From: Spirosoma rhododendri
GTDB lineage: Bacteria; Bacteroidota; Bacteroidia; Cytophagales; Spirosomataceae
Reading direction: 5' to 3'
NCBI RefSeq assembly: GCF_012849055.1
Contig: NZ_CP051677.1
Location: 2,556,501-2,620,500, forward strand
DNA: 64,000 nt
A program made the translations under genes and the position numbers. A model generated the notes under the pieces. The model made no database searches, was not told where the DNA came from, and saw only the letters and a program-made list of their open reading frames with translations. Below, in pieces: positions 55,101-64,000 of the stretch (its first letter is position 1; each line of letters opens with the position of its first letter).

Positions 55101-55974
55101 TGGGTCGCTGGAAGCCGGTGGTAATTTGCAAAAGCCGCGCACTGTCCGATTATTTTTCTGGTGCAACGGCCGCAACTACGAGCGGACGATCGACATTCAG
55201 CAACTGCGGTTCTTTGCCGGAAGCGTGTCTGCTACCGGAACTACACCAGCACCTGCATCAACGGGTCCGACTGCTGGCAAAACGTATTACATAAAAGCGA
55301 AGCAAAGCGATAAAAACATCGATGTTTCCGGTCAGTCGACAGCCGACGGCGCGTCAATCATTCAATGGACGTACAACGGTGGAAAAAACCAGCAGTGGAC
55401 ACTGAAGCAGGCTGCTACGGGCTACTTTACTATTCAGTCGGTAAACAGCGGTAAAGCGCTCGACATTGTCGGCGTATCGACGGCAGATGGCGCGAAGGTT
55501 AATCAATGGATGATGAACGGGCAGGCAAACCAGCAGTTTAAGCTGGTGGATGCTGGTGGTGGTTACTTCAAAATCATGGCTAACCACAGTCAGAAATGCC
55601 TAGACGTACAAGGGCAGTCGACTGCTAATGGCGCACTTATCGTGCAGAACACCTGCCAAAACATCGATAGCCAGAAGTTCACGTTCACTGAGGTTGGTTC
55701 AGCAGGAGGTCGGGTTGGTGTTGAATCAGCATCGATATCGACAGAAGCGGTGTTGCTGATGTATCCCAATCCGGCAACGAACTATGTTACGATTCTCGGA
55801 GCTGCGGATCAGCTGGTATCGTTTGTCAATTCAGCCGGGCAGACTGTGCTGACAGTACGGTGTACAAGTGATGAAGAGCGTGTATCAGTGCATTCGCTGC
55901 CCACTGGTCAATACACCGTGCATTGGACAGATCAGCATACAGTGGTCTCCCAAAAATTACTGATTGCCCGATAA
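52157..55974 (+). pseudogene. Large T9SS-secreted NHL-propeller/ricin-lectin protein, one-base frameshift
   Basis: Two frames (to 53860, and open from about 53830 to 55974) together encode about 1272 residues. The signal peptide ends CHAQ, then a FlgD-like Ig segment (about 30-110; KDGVLVRTLW, YWDGLDDKGQ). An NHL-type beta-propeller follows (about 120-480; LAVDGQDNLWVING). Further propeller and jelly-roll regions lead to a ricin-type beta-trefoil (about 1042-1180) with three repeats ending QQW, QQF and QKF. A T9SS sorting domain closes the chain (MYPNPATNYVTILG ... KLLIAR). The frames join if one G is added to the GGGG at 53828-53831, restoring GAVVWESRRLTGF. Both halves are intact otherwise, so a base-calling error or recent mutation is likely. 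The lectin domain suggests binding of galactose-type glycans. The start is taken as the GTG at 52157, and the upstream TTG 52148 is an alternative. Confidence 0.82.
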
Positions 55975-56139
<165 letters not shown>

Positions 56140-56159
56140 GGCGGTTTACAGTTTTCGGT

Positions 56160-56210
56160 ATCCGGTTTACGGTGGCTCATCGGGCGACCGTAAACCGGAT
56201 TTTTGTTTTT
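56160..56210 (+). terminator. Terminator following the glmS fragment
   Basis: A 14-bp perfect stem ATCCGGTTTACGGT (56160-56173) with 56187-56200, a 13-nt loop and the T-rich tail TTTTTGTTTTT. It is probably the native terminator of the glmS gene to which the fragment belonged. It also faces the end of the minus-strand lipoprotein gene. Confidence 0.8.
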
Positions 56211-57276
56211 AATTATTGGCTGGGCAACAGCCTGCGTAATTATCAACCCTACGCTCACGAGTGTTGCCTAGGTTGTCCTTTTCAGTATATGCTAGTATAC
56301 AACTACCTACGCAAAAATTGCTGCCAGCCACCCGCGTCCATCTTCTACTTACTACAGTACGTCGAGAAATAGTCGAACTTTCTTCAACCGTTCCTTGAGG
56401 TGATGTTAAAGGACAACTGGTCGTAAACTGTTTCCTAACCCGTTGTCCTTTTTGCATAGCGAAAACAGCAAATGATTTGCCGTTTCTCATGTCTTTGGGT
56501 AATGTAAGCTTATTGCTTAACTGACCGCTGCTCAATCCATCAATACCATACATGATAGGGCTACCATTACCTCCAACGGCTTGAACAGTCAATGTGCTCA
56601 TGTTACAATTCTGCTGTATGTCAGTGATCGTCAGTTGAGACGATATGGCAGTGCTAGGTGGATCAATGAGCAAAGCGATCGTTGCTTTCGAATTACTACA
56701 AAGGATAGTCTCAATCTGCTTCTTGACTAATCCAATGTCAGAAAACGCTTTATATTTTTTTGCGTTTATTTCTAGTGAATCGACCCGTTTAGTCGTCAAA
56801 TAAACAACTAGTGAATCTGCGCTCAGGTCGTTGTTTGATAGAACGTATGATCTGAAAAGACTATCAGACTTTGTTGTGGTTTTTCCTGTTAGAGAGGACG
56901 GAATAATTGTTTTTTGCAAGTGCTCTCCTAAAAGCTTAAACTCTCTATTCATTGTCGTTCGAGTAAGACTAGATCTTTCGACTGGGTACGCAACAGACGT
57001 ATCAGAATTGTCTATGTCTGCTCTGATCAAAGATGGGTCTAATATGACCGTGTCTTTGCACGGTCTTTCTATGTGCATACCACTTAAGAGAGTGATGCCG
57101 TCCGGCGAAAGTTTATTGCCTTCGTTGAAAAGCGTCGTCGGCTTGTTTGTGAAGATTATTTTCAGCTTTACTCGGTCTATCTTCTCACCGCTACCATCGC
57201 ACCCTAAAAGAATTTGGCATACTGTGGCTAGTGCAATGATCTTAGCCGTAGTGTATCTTGCTATGTAAGCGTGCAT
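56209..57276 (-). CDS. Orphan lipoprotein, AT-rich
   Basis: A 355-residue protein with a lipoprotein signal (lipobox Ile-Leu-Leu-Gly-Cys near residue 26, then DGSGEK). The middle is Ser/Thr/Lys/Leu-rich with no motif I recognise. The C-terminal 60 residues hold several Cys (CVGSC, GCCPANN), suggesting disulfides. It starts 7 bp after the stop of the upstream membrane-protein gene, so the two are one transcript. Composition is clearly more AT-rich than most of the window, a sign of transfer. The 57276 start is chosen over an upstream in-frame ATG for the lipobox. Function unknown. Confidence 0.75.
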   Translation of the reverse strand: MHAYIARYTTAKIIALATVCQILLGCDGSGEKIDRVKLKIIFTNKPTTLFNEGNKLSPDGITLLSGMHIERPCKDTVILDPSLIRADIDNSDTSVAYPVERSSLTRTTMNREFKLLGEHLQKTIIPSSLTGKTTTKSDSLFRSYVLSNNDLSADSLVVYLTTKRVDSLEINAKKYKAFSDIGLVKKQIETILCSNSKATIALLIDPPSTAISSQLTITDIQQNCNMSTLTVQAVGGNGSPIMYGIDGLSSGQLSNKLTLPKDMRNGKSFAVFAMQKGQRVRKQFTTSCPLTSPQGTVEESSTISRRTVVSRRWTRVAGSNFCVGSCILAYTEKDNLGNTRERRVDNYAGCCPANN

Positions 57277-57283
57277 ATCGAAA

Positions 57284-58279
57284 CTAGTTTTGTGTGTTAC
57301 CTGTGATGATATTTTGATTTGCACTCACGCCATTGATTGTTGGGGGATTGATAGCAGCTACGTTGAATTGTGGTCCGGGATTGTTCTGCATATTGACTCC
57401 ATTCGGAAGAATTCCCAAAGATTGAAGCTGATGCTTCAATCCCTCTTTTGCGATTACACTTTGCGCAATTTGACTTTGCTGAGCATTAATGAAACCAACG
57501 AGTTCTTTGTCAGTCATTATGCCTAGTGTCTCGAAGAAATACGTGCCTTTGCTATCTACAGAAATTCTATGTAATCCAATTTGAGCGGTGTTGAGCGCAA
57601 CTTGTGCGCCATCTACTAATATAGGTTGCTTGTTAACTATATTTATGGCGAATCTGCCACCACCCGTCTTCAAGTATTGATTGTATTCGCTGTTGACAAA
57701 CCAGTAATATCTGGATGTGTAAATAAAGTAACCCGTGTAAGTAATGTGTAAGACCGCGCCTAACAAATAGCATACTAGAACCGCACCTGATATGGCGTCT
57801 ACATAGATGTATGCTACGTAAAAGAAAGCAAACTTTATGCAGCCCGAAAGGAAAATTAAGGCATAGAAAAAATTAGTCCAGATTTTGTACTTGCTTATTT
57901 CGCCTTGTATGTTTTGAATCTGAATAGGGTTAGATGTTATAACCAGTTGATTTTTAGCAACAAGAATTTTATTGTGCCATAGATGAGATGCTATAGCTAG
58001 TGCTATATCTATTAATATTGCTGCTGCTACAGCTTCCCATAATAAGCCTTGTGCTATTCCGTATACAGTTGGAATTATCTCCAGCAACAATATACCGAAG
58101 AAGGCAAGCATTTGCGTCGAGTAATCTGTTGTTTCGCACAGGCCAGGTAATGTTACACCAAAATTGAGTTCGTTCTTTTTGGTATAAAACCAACGTCTTT
58201 TGGTGGAAAGGGATGGATCAAATGGATTATTGTTCAGTTGCCCTATTGGGGGAAAAGTGAATTGCTTGAAACTTAACAT
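57284..58279 (-). CDS. Orphan multi-pass membrane protein, AT-rich
   Basis: A 331-residue protein with a soluble N terminus (about 1-55) and four to five hydrophobic helices (about 57-78, 80-98, 133-152, 155-176, 178-200). A cytoplasmic or periplasmic domain follows (about 205-290; TGGGRFAINIVNKQPILVDG), with an Asn/Gln-rich disordered tail ending ITGNTQN. No known family is evident. It lies 42 bp downstream of the T9SS Ig-repeat gene and directly upstream of the orphan lipoprotein on the same strand, and shares the AT-rich composition of the latter. Confidence 0.72.
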   Translation of the reverse strand: MLSFKQFTFPPIGQLNNNPFDPSLSTKRRWFYTKKNELNFGVTLPGLCETTDYSTQMLAFFGILLLEIIPTVYGIAQGLLWEAVAAAILIDIALAIASHLWHNKILVAKNQLVITSNPIQIQNIQGEISKYKIWTNFFYALIFLSGCIKFAFFYVAYIYVDAISGAVLVCYLLGAVLHITYTGYFIYTSRYYWFVNSEYNQYLKTGGGRFAINIVNKQPILVDGAQVALNTAQIGLHRISVDSKGTYFFETLGIMTDKELVGFINAQQSQIAQSVIAKEGLKHQLQSLGILPNGVNMQNNPGPQFNVAAINPPTINGVSANQNIITGNTQN

Positions 58280-58321
58280 GGGTGATGTGAAATTTAGGTT
58301 GACGTTATAAAAAAGGATGAT

Positions 58322-61300
58322 TTACTGCTTCGTTATGGTGCGGATGACGGGGGTGTTCGTGTCGCTGAGTACGCGTAAATAATATTGGCCGGTTGGGTGG
58401 GGGCCTAGTTGAAACTGCTCAGTCTGGCGCAGGGTCGTTGCCGTGCGGTTTACCTGCCGGATAATGTGCCCTGTTGCGTCGACGATCTGTAGGGTGATTG
58501 GCTGGCGCGTGGGCGAACTCCAGTCGACGGTGAGGTCGCCGGGGGTAGGGTTGGGGTAAGCGATAACGGTCAGCGGTTCGGCGATGGGCTGGGCCGCAAG
58601 TGGTGCCCGGACGGTCAGCGTATACCCGCTACCGTTGTCGCCGATTCCACAGGCACTTTGCAGATTAGTGATACTATAGGCACGGGTAGCCGTTGGTCGT
58701 ACCCAGCTTACATATAGCGAATCCTGCGTGGTGATGGGTTTGCCCGTCCAGTCGGTGAATGTCCAGGGGCCGTCGCCGGTCAGTCGCACGCGGAGGGCCG
58801 TGCTGTCGCCGGGGTAGATATTACCGTCGCCGGTGATCCGGGCGGTGGCTCGGTTGGCTACCCGCACCTCAACGATGCTGTTGATGCTTTCGCAGTTGTT
58901 GCCGTCGCGCTGCGTAACGTAATACAGTTTCCTGCCCACCGTATTTAAATCTGGTGTTTGTGAAGCTGATGCCGTGCCCGACCGGTCGGGGTTGACGTAC
59001 CAGGTCAGCTGACCAGTGGCTGTGGCGGAAAGCGGCCTGGCGGTGTTGCCCAGACAGAAGCTTACCGGCGACTGCACGCGGGGGGCTTCAGGCTGCGGGT
59101 TTACCGTGTATGAGATCCGGGCTGCGGGGCTGCTACAGCTACCAGCCTGCTGGGTAACCAGATAGGTGAAGGTGCCCGGCTGCGTTGTAAGGGGCGTTGG
59201 GGCGGTAGCTGTGCTGCCGTTGATACCCGATCCCTGCCAGATTAATCCGGTGCCGGGGTTGGCTGACAGCGGACCCACAACCGTATTCTGGCAGGCAAAC
59301 TGCTGCGCCGTCACGGATGGCGTGGATGGAGCTGCTACAACCGATATCGATACCGGCTGGCGCAGACTTTCGCAACCACCGCCGTCGACCTGCGCGACGT
59401 AAAACGTGAGCACTTTGGGCGACTGAGTAGAGAAACCCGGTGCTGTGGTGGAAGCCGCACCACCCGATGCCGTCTGGTACCAGCGGAAAGCCGTACCGTT
59501 GCCTGTAGCCGTCAGCGATTGGGGCGTGTCGCCAACACAGTACCGGGCCGGGTTGGCTGTTGGCATAGCCGGAGCTGCCTGCACAACGACGCTAGCTGTT
59601 GCCTGTGCGCTTTGACAGCCGTTGACGGTCTGCGTAACGCCGTATGTCAGCGTCGCTGGTACCGACGTACTGGGGGTGGGCGCACTGGCAAGTTGCCCGG
59701 ATGATCCGTACCAAATCAGGTTCGCGCCTACGGCCGTAAGCGGACTGGCAGTCGCGTATTGGCACACAGTTGATGTGGTAACGGTTGGTGCGGCTGGTGG
59801 TGCCGTGACGGTTGCTTTCACGGCTGCGCGTGGTCCTTCACACCCATTGACGGTTTGTGATACGTAAATCGTCTGGTCACCGGCTGACTGGCTGTTAATG
59901 CCGGGTGGCTGGCTGGAACCACTGCCGCCCGTTGCACTGGTGTACCAGAGCGCTCCCGGTATCGATGCGTTGAACTGTCCCTGACCACCCTGACACACGG
60001 TTACGTTGCTAACGGACGGCGCAGCGGGAACGTCTTTCATGATCACGTTTAATCTAGACAGTACACTCGCGCAGCCATTGACCATCTGATTAGCCAGATA
60101 AACGCTCGACTGGTTATTGGCCGGTATTGGATTGCTACCAACAACGGCTGTCGAACCTTGTAAGAACCAGCTTACACTGGCACCGATGGCCGTCAGCGGT
60201 TTTAGCGACTCACCGGGACAGAACGACACGTCAGAGACGATTGGCCCCGCCGGGCGGGTAATTTGCAGGCCCGTAGGCACAGGTGTAGTCAGACTGCTGT
60301 AGTCCGTCGTGCCAGCCGTAGCGGGTTTCTGCGCAACCACTCGCAGCCGGTAGTTGAGGCTGAGGTCGGGTTGTTCCGGTAGTCTGGCACTGATCGGGCT
60401 GGTGCTACCGCTGCCGATGACTGTAGGACTTGAAAAATTACCGTTGGCATCGGACAATTCAGCCTGGTACGTAACATTGGATGGCAGCGCAGTGCTGGTT
60501 ACGAAGCCAACCGAAATAGTGGTGCCGGGGCAGAACGTACCGGACAGCGTATTCGTCGTGATGGTCGTTTGTCCGACGTTGATCTGCGCCGAGCCCGAAA
60601 TAGGCGCATTGGTACCACAACTGCCAGCATCGCGGAGGCTAATCTGTGTGGCTGAATACGTCGTTGTCGCGTAGAATGTCGGGTAGATCGTGAATGGGCT
60701 TACCGACGTCGTCACGCTACGTAGCGACGATGATGTGGCCGATGTATAATCTGTATAGATAATTGTCCACGGGGCAACGCCGGTCAGGGTTAGTACAACC
60801 GGAGCTGTAGCCCCCACGTTTACGGTTCCCCCGCCTGAGATGACCATCGTTGGTAACCCGCGTACTGGTATTGTCGCGATGCTGCTAGTAGCACCTGTTG
60901 AGCTAACGATTCGAAAGGAATAGCTGCCTGTCGATAAACTAGCGGGTATGACGGCTGAGATTGGCGAACTGGCTGATGCTCCCGACAAGGTCTGCACTGA
61001 GCCGGATGAACTGACGAGCTGGACGTTGAATGTTGTCCCGCTGGGAAACGTACCGCCTGTGACCGTGAATGGAAACGAAACCGACGACCCGGCACAGGCT
61101 GTTGTGCTGATGCTGCTGGCCGTGATAGAGGGGTTGTTGGCCGCGATAGTAAACGTCGGACTCTGGCTACCGATCACGTTTTGATTCAGGGCCGTTGTTG
61201 AAACCTGCACCCGGTATGTACCGCTACTAACGGATGCAGGTATTGTTGCTCGGATCGTTCGGGTGCCCCCAAAGCTGGAACCTTTCTGCTCCCGTCCACT

Positions 61301-61852
61301 ATACTGGTCGGCGGGTGAGAGCAAGGTAGTAACGTAACTGCCGCTGGAAGTCAGCAGGTTAACCGTAAAGCCATTGACGGTCAGGTCGACGGGAAACGTA
61401 CCGGCTCCTGTTGTGTAGGAAATCAACAGATCAGAGCCGGGCGTCACGCTGGAGGTGACATTGGCACTGATTGTTGTAATGGCAAGTTGCTTTACTGTGA
61501 TGCTGACCGAGCCGGTCACAGTACCCGTAAAATTTTTGATTTTACTGGCGTCGACAACCATACTGGCCGTTGGTCGTATGAAAAAGAAGCCGTCTTTATC
61601 GACAGTGATGGTTTTGTTTTCGCCCGGCGAGTCGATCTGAAACGATTTGGTGCCAGTGCCGCCAAATTTGGCGTAGATCGGCGCATCGCCAATTTGACTG
61701 CCCGCCTGTAACACGTTGCCGTCGAAGGCAGCATCAGGGCTGGCGGCCGGGTCGCCATAGTAGAGCGTCAGTGTAGGCTGGGCGGCCAATGGGGTCAGGC
61801 TACAGATGAAAAGAAGTATCGGAAGCCAGTAGGTTCGTAAAAAGGAGGGCAT
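58322..61852 (-). CDS. T9SS-secreted Ig-like repeat adhesin
   Basis: A 1176-residue exported protein. The signal peptide ends PLAAQ. An N-terminal region contains Gly/Asp-rich strands, then at least six Ig-like repeats of about 80 residues follow. Each typically has a 'CxG..l.......ysVt' pattern with one Cys per strand pair, as in SprB-like and gliding-associated T9SS cargo (PVSFCLGNTARPLSATA, FCPGESLKPLTAIG). The last about 85 residues form a T9SS sorting domain, with AYPNPTPGDLTVDW and a closing IRTITKQ. The stop of the upstream gene overlaps an in-frame ATG at 61891, but the ATG at 61852 gives the clean signal peptide. It is third in a minus-strand operon with the YD-repeat gene and a membrane-anchored partner. 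Confidence 0.85.
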   Translation of the reverse strand: MPSFLRTYWLPILLFICSLTPLAAQPTLTLYYGDPAASPDAAFDGNVLQAGSQIGDAPIYAKFGGTGTKSFQIDSPGENKTITVDKDGFFFIRPTASMVVDASKIKNFTGTVTGSVSITVKQLAITTISANVTSSVTPGSDLLISYTTGAGTFPVDLTVNGFTVNLLTSSGSYVTTLLSPADQYSGREQKGSSFGGTRTIRATIPASVSSGTYRVQVSTTALNQNVIGSQSPTFTIAANNPSITASSISTTACAGSSVSFPFTVTGGTFPSGTTFNVQLVSSSGSVQTLSGASASSPISAVIPASLSTGSYSFRIVSSTGATSSIATIPVRGLPTMVISGGGTVNVGATAPVVLTLTGVAPWTIIYTDYTSATSSSLRSVTTSVSPFTIYPTFYATTTYSATQISLRDAGSCGTNAPISGSAQINVGQTTITTNTLSGTFCPGTTISVGFVTSTALPSNVTYQAELSDANGNFSSPTVIGSGSTSPISARLPEQPDLSLNYRLRVVAQKPATAGTTDYSSLTTPVPTGLQITRPAGPIVSDVSFCPGESLKPLTAIGASVSWFLQGSTAVVGSNPIPANNQSSVYLANQMVNGCASVLSRLNVIMKDVPAAPSVSNVTVCQGGQGQFNASIPGALWYTSATGGSGSSQPPGINSQSAGDQTIYVSQTVNGCEGPRAAVKATVTAPPAAPTVTTSTVCQYATASPLTAVGANLIWYGSSGQLASAPTPSTSVPATLTYGVTQTVNGCQSAQATASVVVQAAPAMPTANPARYCVGDTPQSLTATGNGTAFRWYQTASGGAASTTAPGFSTQSPKVLTFYVAQVDGGGCESLRQPVSISVVAAPSTPSVTAQQFACQNTVVGPLSANPGTGLIWQGSGINGSTATAPTPLTTQPGTFTYLVTQQAGSCSSPAARISYTVNPQPEAPRVQSPVSFCLGNTARPLSATATGQLTWYVNPDRSGTASASQTPDLNTVGRKLYYVTQRDGNNCESINSIVEVRVANRATARITGDGNIYPGDSTALRVRLTGDGPWTFTDWTGKPITTQDSLYVSWVRPTATRAYSITNLQSACGIGDNGSGYTLTVRAPLAAQPIAEPLTVIAYPNPTPGDLTVDWSSPTRQPITLQIVDATGHIIRQVNRTATTLRQTEQFQLGPHPTGQYYLRVLSDTNTPVIRTITKQ

Positions 61853-61887
61853 AGGTTGAGTTTGAAATGGAGTGGGTTGAGATGTCA

Positions 61888-63183
61888 TCACCGGGCAGCC
61901 TGTTTGTTAAGCTTATTGATTTTCAGTAACTGCCGAACACCGTTGATGATAAGGCCACTGCCGACGGTAGTACCACCGTAGACGCCGTAAATGCCGGGTT
62001 GCGCGTAGGTGCTAAACGACATCGGCGCGGCTGGGGACACGCCCTGTTGTTGCGACAATGTCTGCCAGACGGCATATTCGGCATTCATCGCGCTGAGCCT
62101 GGTTGTATACGCGTCGTAGCTGCTACGGATTGACGAGTAGCCGATGACACTTGCCGTAATCGCAGCCGCCCCGATCACGATTTGCAGCCAGGCTACGATT
62201 GGTTTTGGACGATTGCCTCCTGTAACAGTACCTGGTGGTGGCAGCTTTTTACCCACACGTTGGAACGGAATACTGGTATTATCGATGCGGGTGAAGGCAA
62301 GTTGCTGGTCGTTGTCTGTCAGTGTGATCCGTAAGCTCGTTTGGTCGGCGATGACCGCACCACTGCGCTGATAGGCTCCGACTGGTACGGCTGACGTCGA
62401 CGACCGAATGACGTTGAAATACGATTGATCCCATTTTACCAGCAGCGAATCAGCCAGCCCGTCCATGCGTCGGAACGTTGTTTCGTCGCCCTTGATAGCC
62501 GGTAGTTTGACTGATTCGAGCGCAGTTATAATGGGCTTAGTCAACTCGCTCACCCCTTCGCCGGGTTGAGGAAATGCCAGGCGCGTAATATACGTGCGCC
62601 ACTTACCGTCTACCTTTTCGGGGCGCAGTTCTGCTACACGTTGATTAGGCTGGTACAGTGTATCTGAATCCGATCGTTTTCCTTTGAAGGTTGATAGAAA
62701 GAAGACTTTGATGTAAGGGTGTTCTTTACCCTGCTGTATGGCCGTTGCAATCTGTTGAGTAAAAGCAATGGTTGCTTGGGGCGTGGTCTTTACGTAAAAC
62801 AGACCCAAATCCCGCAGGTAGCGGTCAACTTGCAGGTCGGCGGTGGTCGATGCACTCCGGTGTCTGGGGTCGATATCATCTTCGATTACGACGGCATCGT
62901 TCAGAAACAGTTTGTTCTGATTGGGTAAGTAGCAGTTTTCGATGATGGTGGTACGCTCCGATTCAGTCAGGCTGGTATCGGTCAGCATATTGAGCGTTGC
63001 TTCCAGCTCCTTGATTGTGTTCTTTGCCTGAAACGTGATTTCATCCCGGTCGCGTTTGTTAGCAATAATGCCCGTACCGCTCGTGACTTTCGCCACATAT
63101 ACTTTGGCCGTGTTCTTCTGCGCTACCGACGCGCCGGAAAAGCCACACAGTACAAGTAAGAGGAGTATAAGTTTGTGTCTCAT
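61888..63183 (-). CDS. Exported protein with C-terminal membrane segment, operon partner
   Basis: A 431-residue protein. The signal peptide ends SVAQ. A helical domain (about 45-200) contains DEITFQAKNTIKEL and 'YLRDLGLFYVKTT', a second soluble domain (about 200-320) carries LRITLTDNDQQLAFTRID, and a transmembrane helix (about 335-355; IVIGAAAITASVIG) precedes a short basic C-terminal tail (LLKINKLNKQ). I recognise no named family. Start and stop overlap its neighbours (ATGA on both sides), so it should be made in fixed ratio with the YD-repeat protein and the T9SS adhesin, perhaps as the membrane anchor or periplasmic partner of both. Confidence 0.78.
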   Translation of the reverse strand: MRHKLILLLLVLCGFSGASVAQKNTAKVYVAKVTSGTGIIANKRDRDEITFQAKNTIKELEATLNMLTDTSLTESERTTIIENCYLPNQNKLFLNDAVVIEDDIDPRHRSASTTADLQVDRYLRDLGLFYVKTTPQATIAFTQQIATAIQQGKEHPYIKVFFLSTFKGKRSDSDTLYQPNQRVAELRPEKVDGKWRTYITRLAFPQPGEGVSELTKPIITALESVKLPAIKGDETTFRRMDGLADSLLVKWDQSYFNVIRSSTSAVPVGAYQRSGAVIADQTSLRITLTDNDQQLAFTRIDNTSIPFQRVGKKLPPPGTVTGGNRPKPIVAWLQIVIGAAAITASVIGYSSIRSSYDAYTTRLSAMNAEYAVWQTLSQQQGVSPAAPMSFSTYAQPGIYGVYGGTTVGSGLIINGVRQLLKINKLNKQAAR

Positions 63184-64000
63184 AAGCAGTTGGCGTATAT
63201 AGTTCGTTGCTGAGCACCGTCGCTGCGGGCGTAGCCGAACAGGTAGCGTGCCTGGTTGTACGCGTTCCGGTAGGTAAGCGTGCGGGCCTGCGTGACTCGC
63301 CCGCCAACTGTCTGCTGAACAGCTACCGAGGTCAGGTTATGCACGTTCATATGGCCCCCCATGTCTACGATGGGTATGCCGCGCAGCCGGAGCTGTGTTT
63401 TATCCCAATACGGCTCGTTGTCGTAAGTGTAGGTGGTTTTCGTTTCGGCGGTACCGGCAAGGGTCGTCTCGCTGATGAGTTGTCCCTGACTGTCGAAGGT
63501 GCTAGCAACGCGGGCGCCGTTTTTAAACAGCTTCGATACTATCTTACCGTTGGTCACTTGTGCTGAAGTCAACTGGTCCGGGTCCTGATAATCGGTCAGC
63601 TTGCCCGATGTGTCGAAGGTGTACTGGCGCAGTACTGTCTTTTGGCTGTTGCTCTCCTTGTAAGTTTTCAGCTTGCCATTGTCGTACTCGTAATCGAGGT
63701 AGCCCGTAATCTGACCCGACTGGTAGTCCTTAACGACCACCTGCCGAATTAGCCCATCTTGGTACGAATAGTCGTAGCTACGTCGCTCAGTTGATCGGCC
63801 GAGCCGATCCTGCTGATCCACCCGGATCGTCAGATAGTGATCGGCGTTGTAGGAATAAGTCTGGCGTAAACGGGTATTCAGTGTATCCAGCCACCAACGC
63901 CGGAAGTGACTTTCGGTCAGGCTACCGAAAGCGTCGTAGGTAAACGTTGTCGTATCGTGTACGTTTTCTTCAACGGCTGCTATCTGATAAATCTGGCAGG
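63180..64000 (-). CDS. YD/RHS-like repeat protein (5' partial, runs off right edge)
   Basis: 272 codons are visible and remain open to the window end. Repeats of the RHS/YD type recur about every 20 residues (YSYQDGLIRQVVVKDY, YEYDNGKLKTYK, YTFDTSGKLTDYQD, FTYDAFGSLTESHF). Such repeats build a beta-helical or cocoon-like shell in secreted toxins and surface proteins. The C terminus (about 110 residues, with GIPIVDMGGHMNVHN) is not repeat-like and ends YANCL. Length and toxin content cannot be judged because the N terminus is missing. Its stop overlaps the start of the next gene. A GTG within the visible part is not needed as a start. Confidence 0.75.
   Translation of the reverse strand, partial: CQIYQIAAVEENVHDTTTFTYDAFGSLTESHFRRWWLDTLNTRLRQTYSYNADHYLTIRVDQQDRLGRSTERRSYDYSYQDGLIRQVVVKDYQSGQITGYLDYEYDNGKLKTYKESNSQKTVLRQYTFDTSGKLTDYQDPDQLTSAQVTNGKIVSKLFKNGARVASTFDSQGQLISETTLAGTAETKTTYTYDNEPYWDKTQLRLRGIPIVDMGGHMNVHNLTSVAVQQTVGGRVTQARTLTYRNAYNQARYLFGYARSDGAQQRTIYANCL

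Overview
The window reads as chromosomal DNA from a member of the Bacteroidetes, most likely Cytophagales in the Spirosoma/Fibrella range. This is inferred from gene content, not from a database search. The evidence is four secreted proteins with C-terminal type IX secretion (T9SS) sorting domains, TAnnTTTG-type -7 promoter boxes, a CarboxypepD-plugged TonB receptor, a long Bacteroidetes-type PurF, a panC/short 'glycogen synthase' divergent pair, and moderately high GC almost throughout. The DNA is gene-dense, with strong hairpin terminators. The clear AT-rich exceptions are 51.84-52.15 kb and 56.2-58.3 kb.

Layout. 0-4.2 kb: secreted M28 peptidase, DUF2442 protein, lipoamide dehydrogenase and a small lipoprotein. 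4.3-9.3 kb: purF, a Uma2-type nuclease-fold protein, a CobW/COG0523 GTPase behind a palindromic operator, and a thioredoxin-reductase-like flavoprotein. 9.3-15.4 kb: a TonB-dependent siderophore-type receptor (frameshifted) translationally linked to two DUF3526 ABC permeases and an ATPase. 15.4-21 kb, minus strand: BlaR1-like M56 peptidase, BlaI repressor with a visible operator-promoter, a His-heptad lipoprotein whose promoter carries the same palindrome as the CobW gene, and a GH3/beta-lactamase fusion. 21-25 kb: PLP-dependent sulfur amino acid enzyme, APC permease, DUF1345 membrane protein and a 55-residue small protein. 25-31 kb: a four-gene carbohydrate-degrading operon (GH27, GH43, GH105/88, heparinase-like lyase). 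31-33 kb: SpmA/SpmB-type membrane protein and a VanX-type dipeptidase.

33-48 kb is dominated by two giant T9SS-exported repeat proteins of about 1738 and 3124 residues. The first carries a lamin-tail domain and an endonuclease/exonuclease/phosphatase domain. Both end in the same tandem 194-residue (582 bp) units and the same kind of sorting domain. 48-52 kb is housekeeping: panC, a glycogen-synthase-like N-terminal domain protein and glmS. From 52 to 56 kb lies one large secreted NHL/ricin-lectin protein (frameshifted), flanked by glmS on the left and by a second, diverged copy of the glmS 3' end on the right, which is the footprint of an insertion or recombination event. 56.2-64 kb is a minus-strand operon: a YD/RHS-like protein running off the window, a membrane-anchored protein, a T9SS Ig-repeat adhesin, and two AT-rich orphan genes (a multi-pass membrane protein and a lipoprotein).

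The points most worth following up are: (i) a putative metal (zinc?) regulon in which a CobW GTPase and a His-heptad lipoprotein share the palindrome TGCAAC-N3-GTTGCA over their promoters; (ii) the duplicated, synonymously diverged glmS 3' end bracketing 4.3 kb; (iii) the uncharacterised five-gene surface operon at the right edge; (iv) hairpin elements with a shared core and different arms; (v) two single-G frameshifts, both in G runs, which look like sequence errors or phase-variable tracts.
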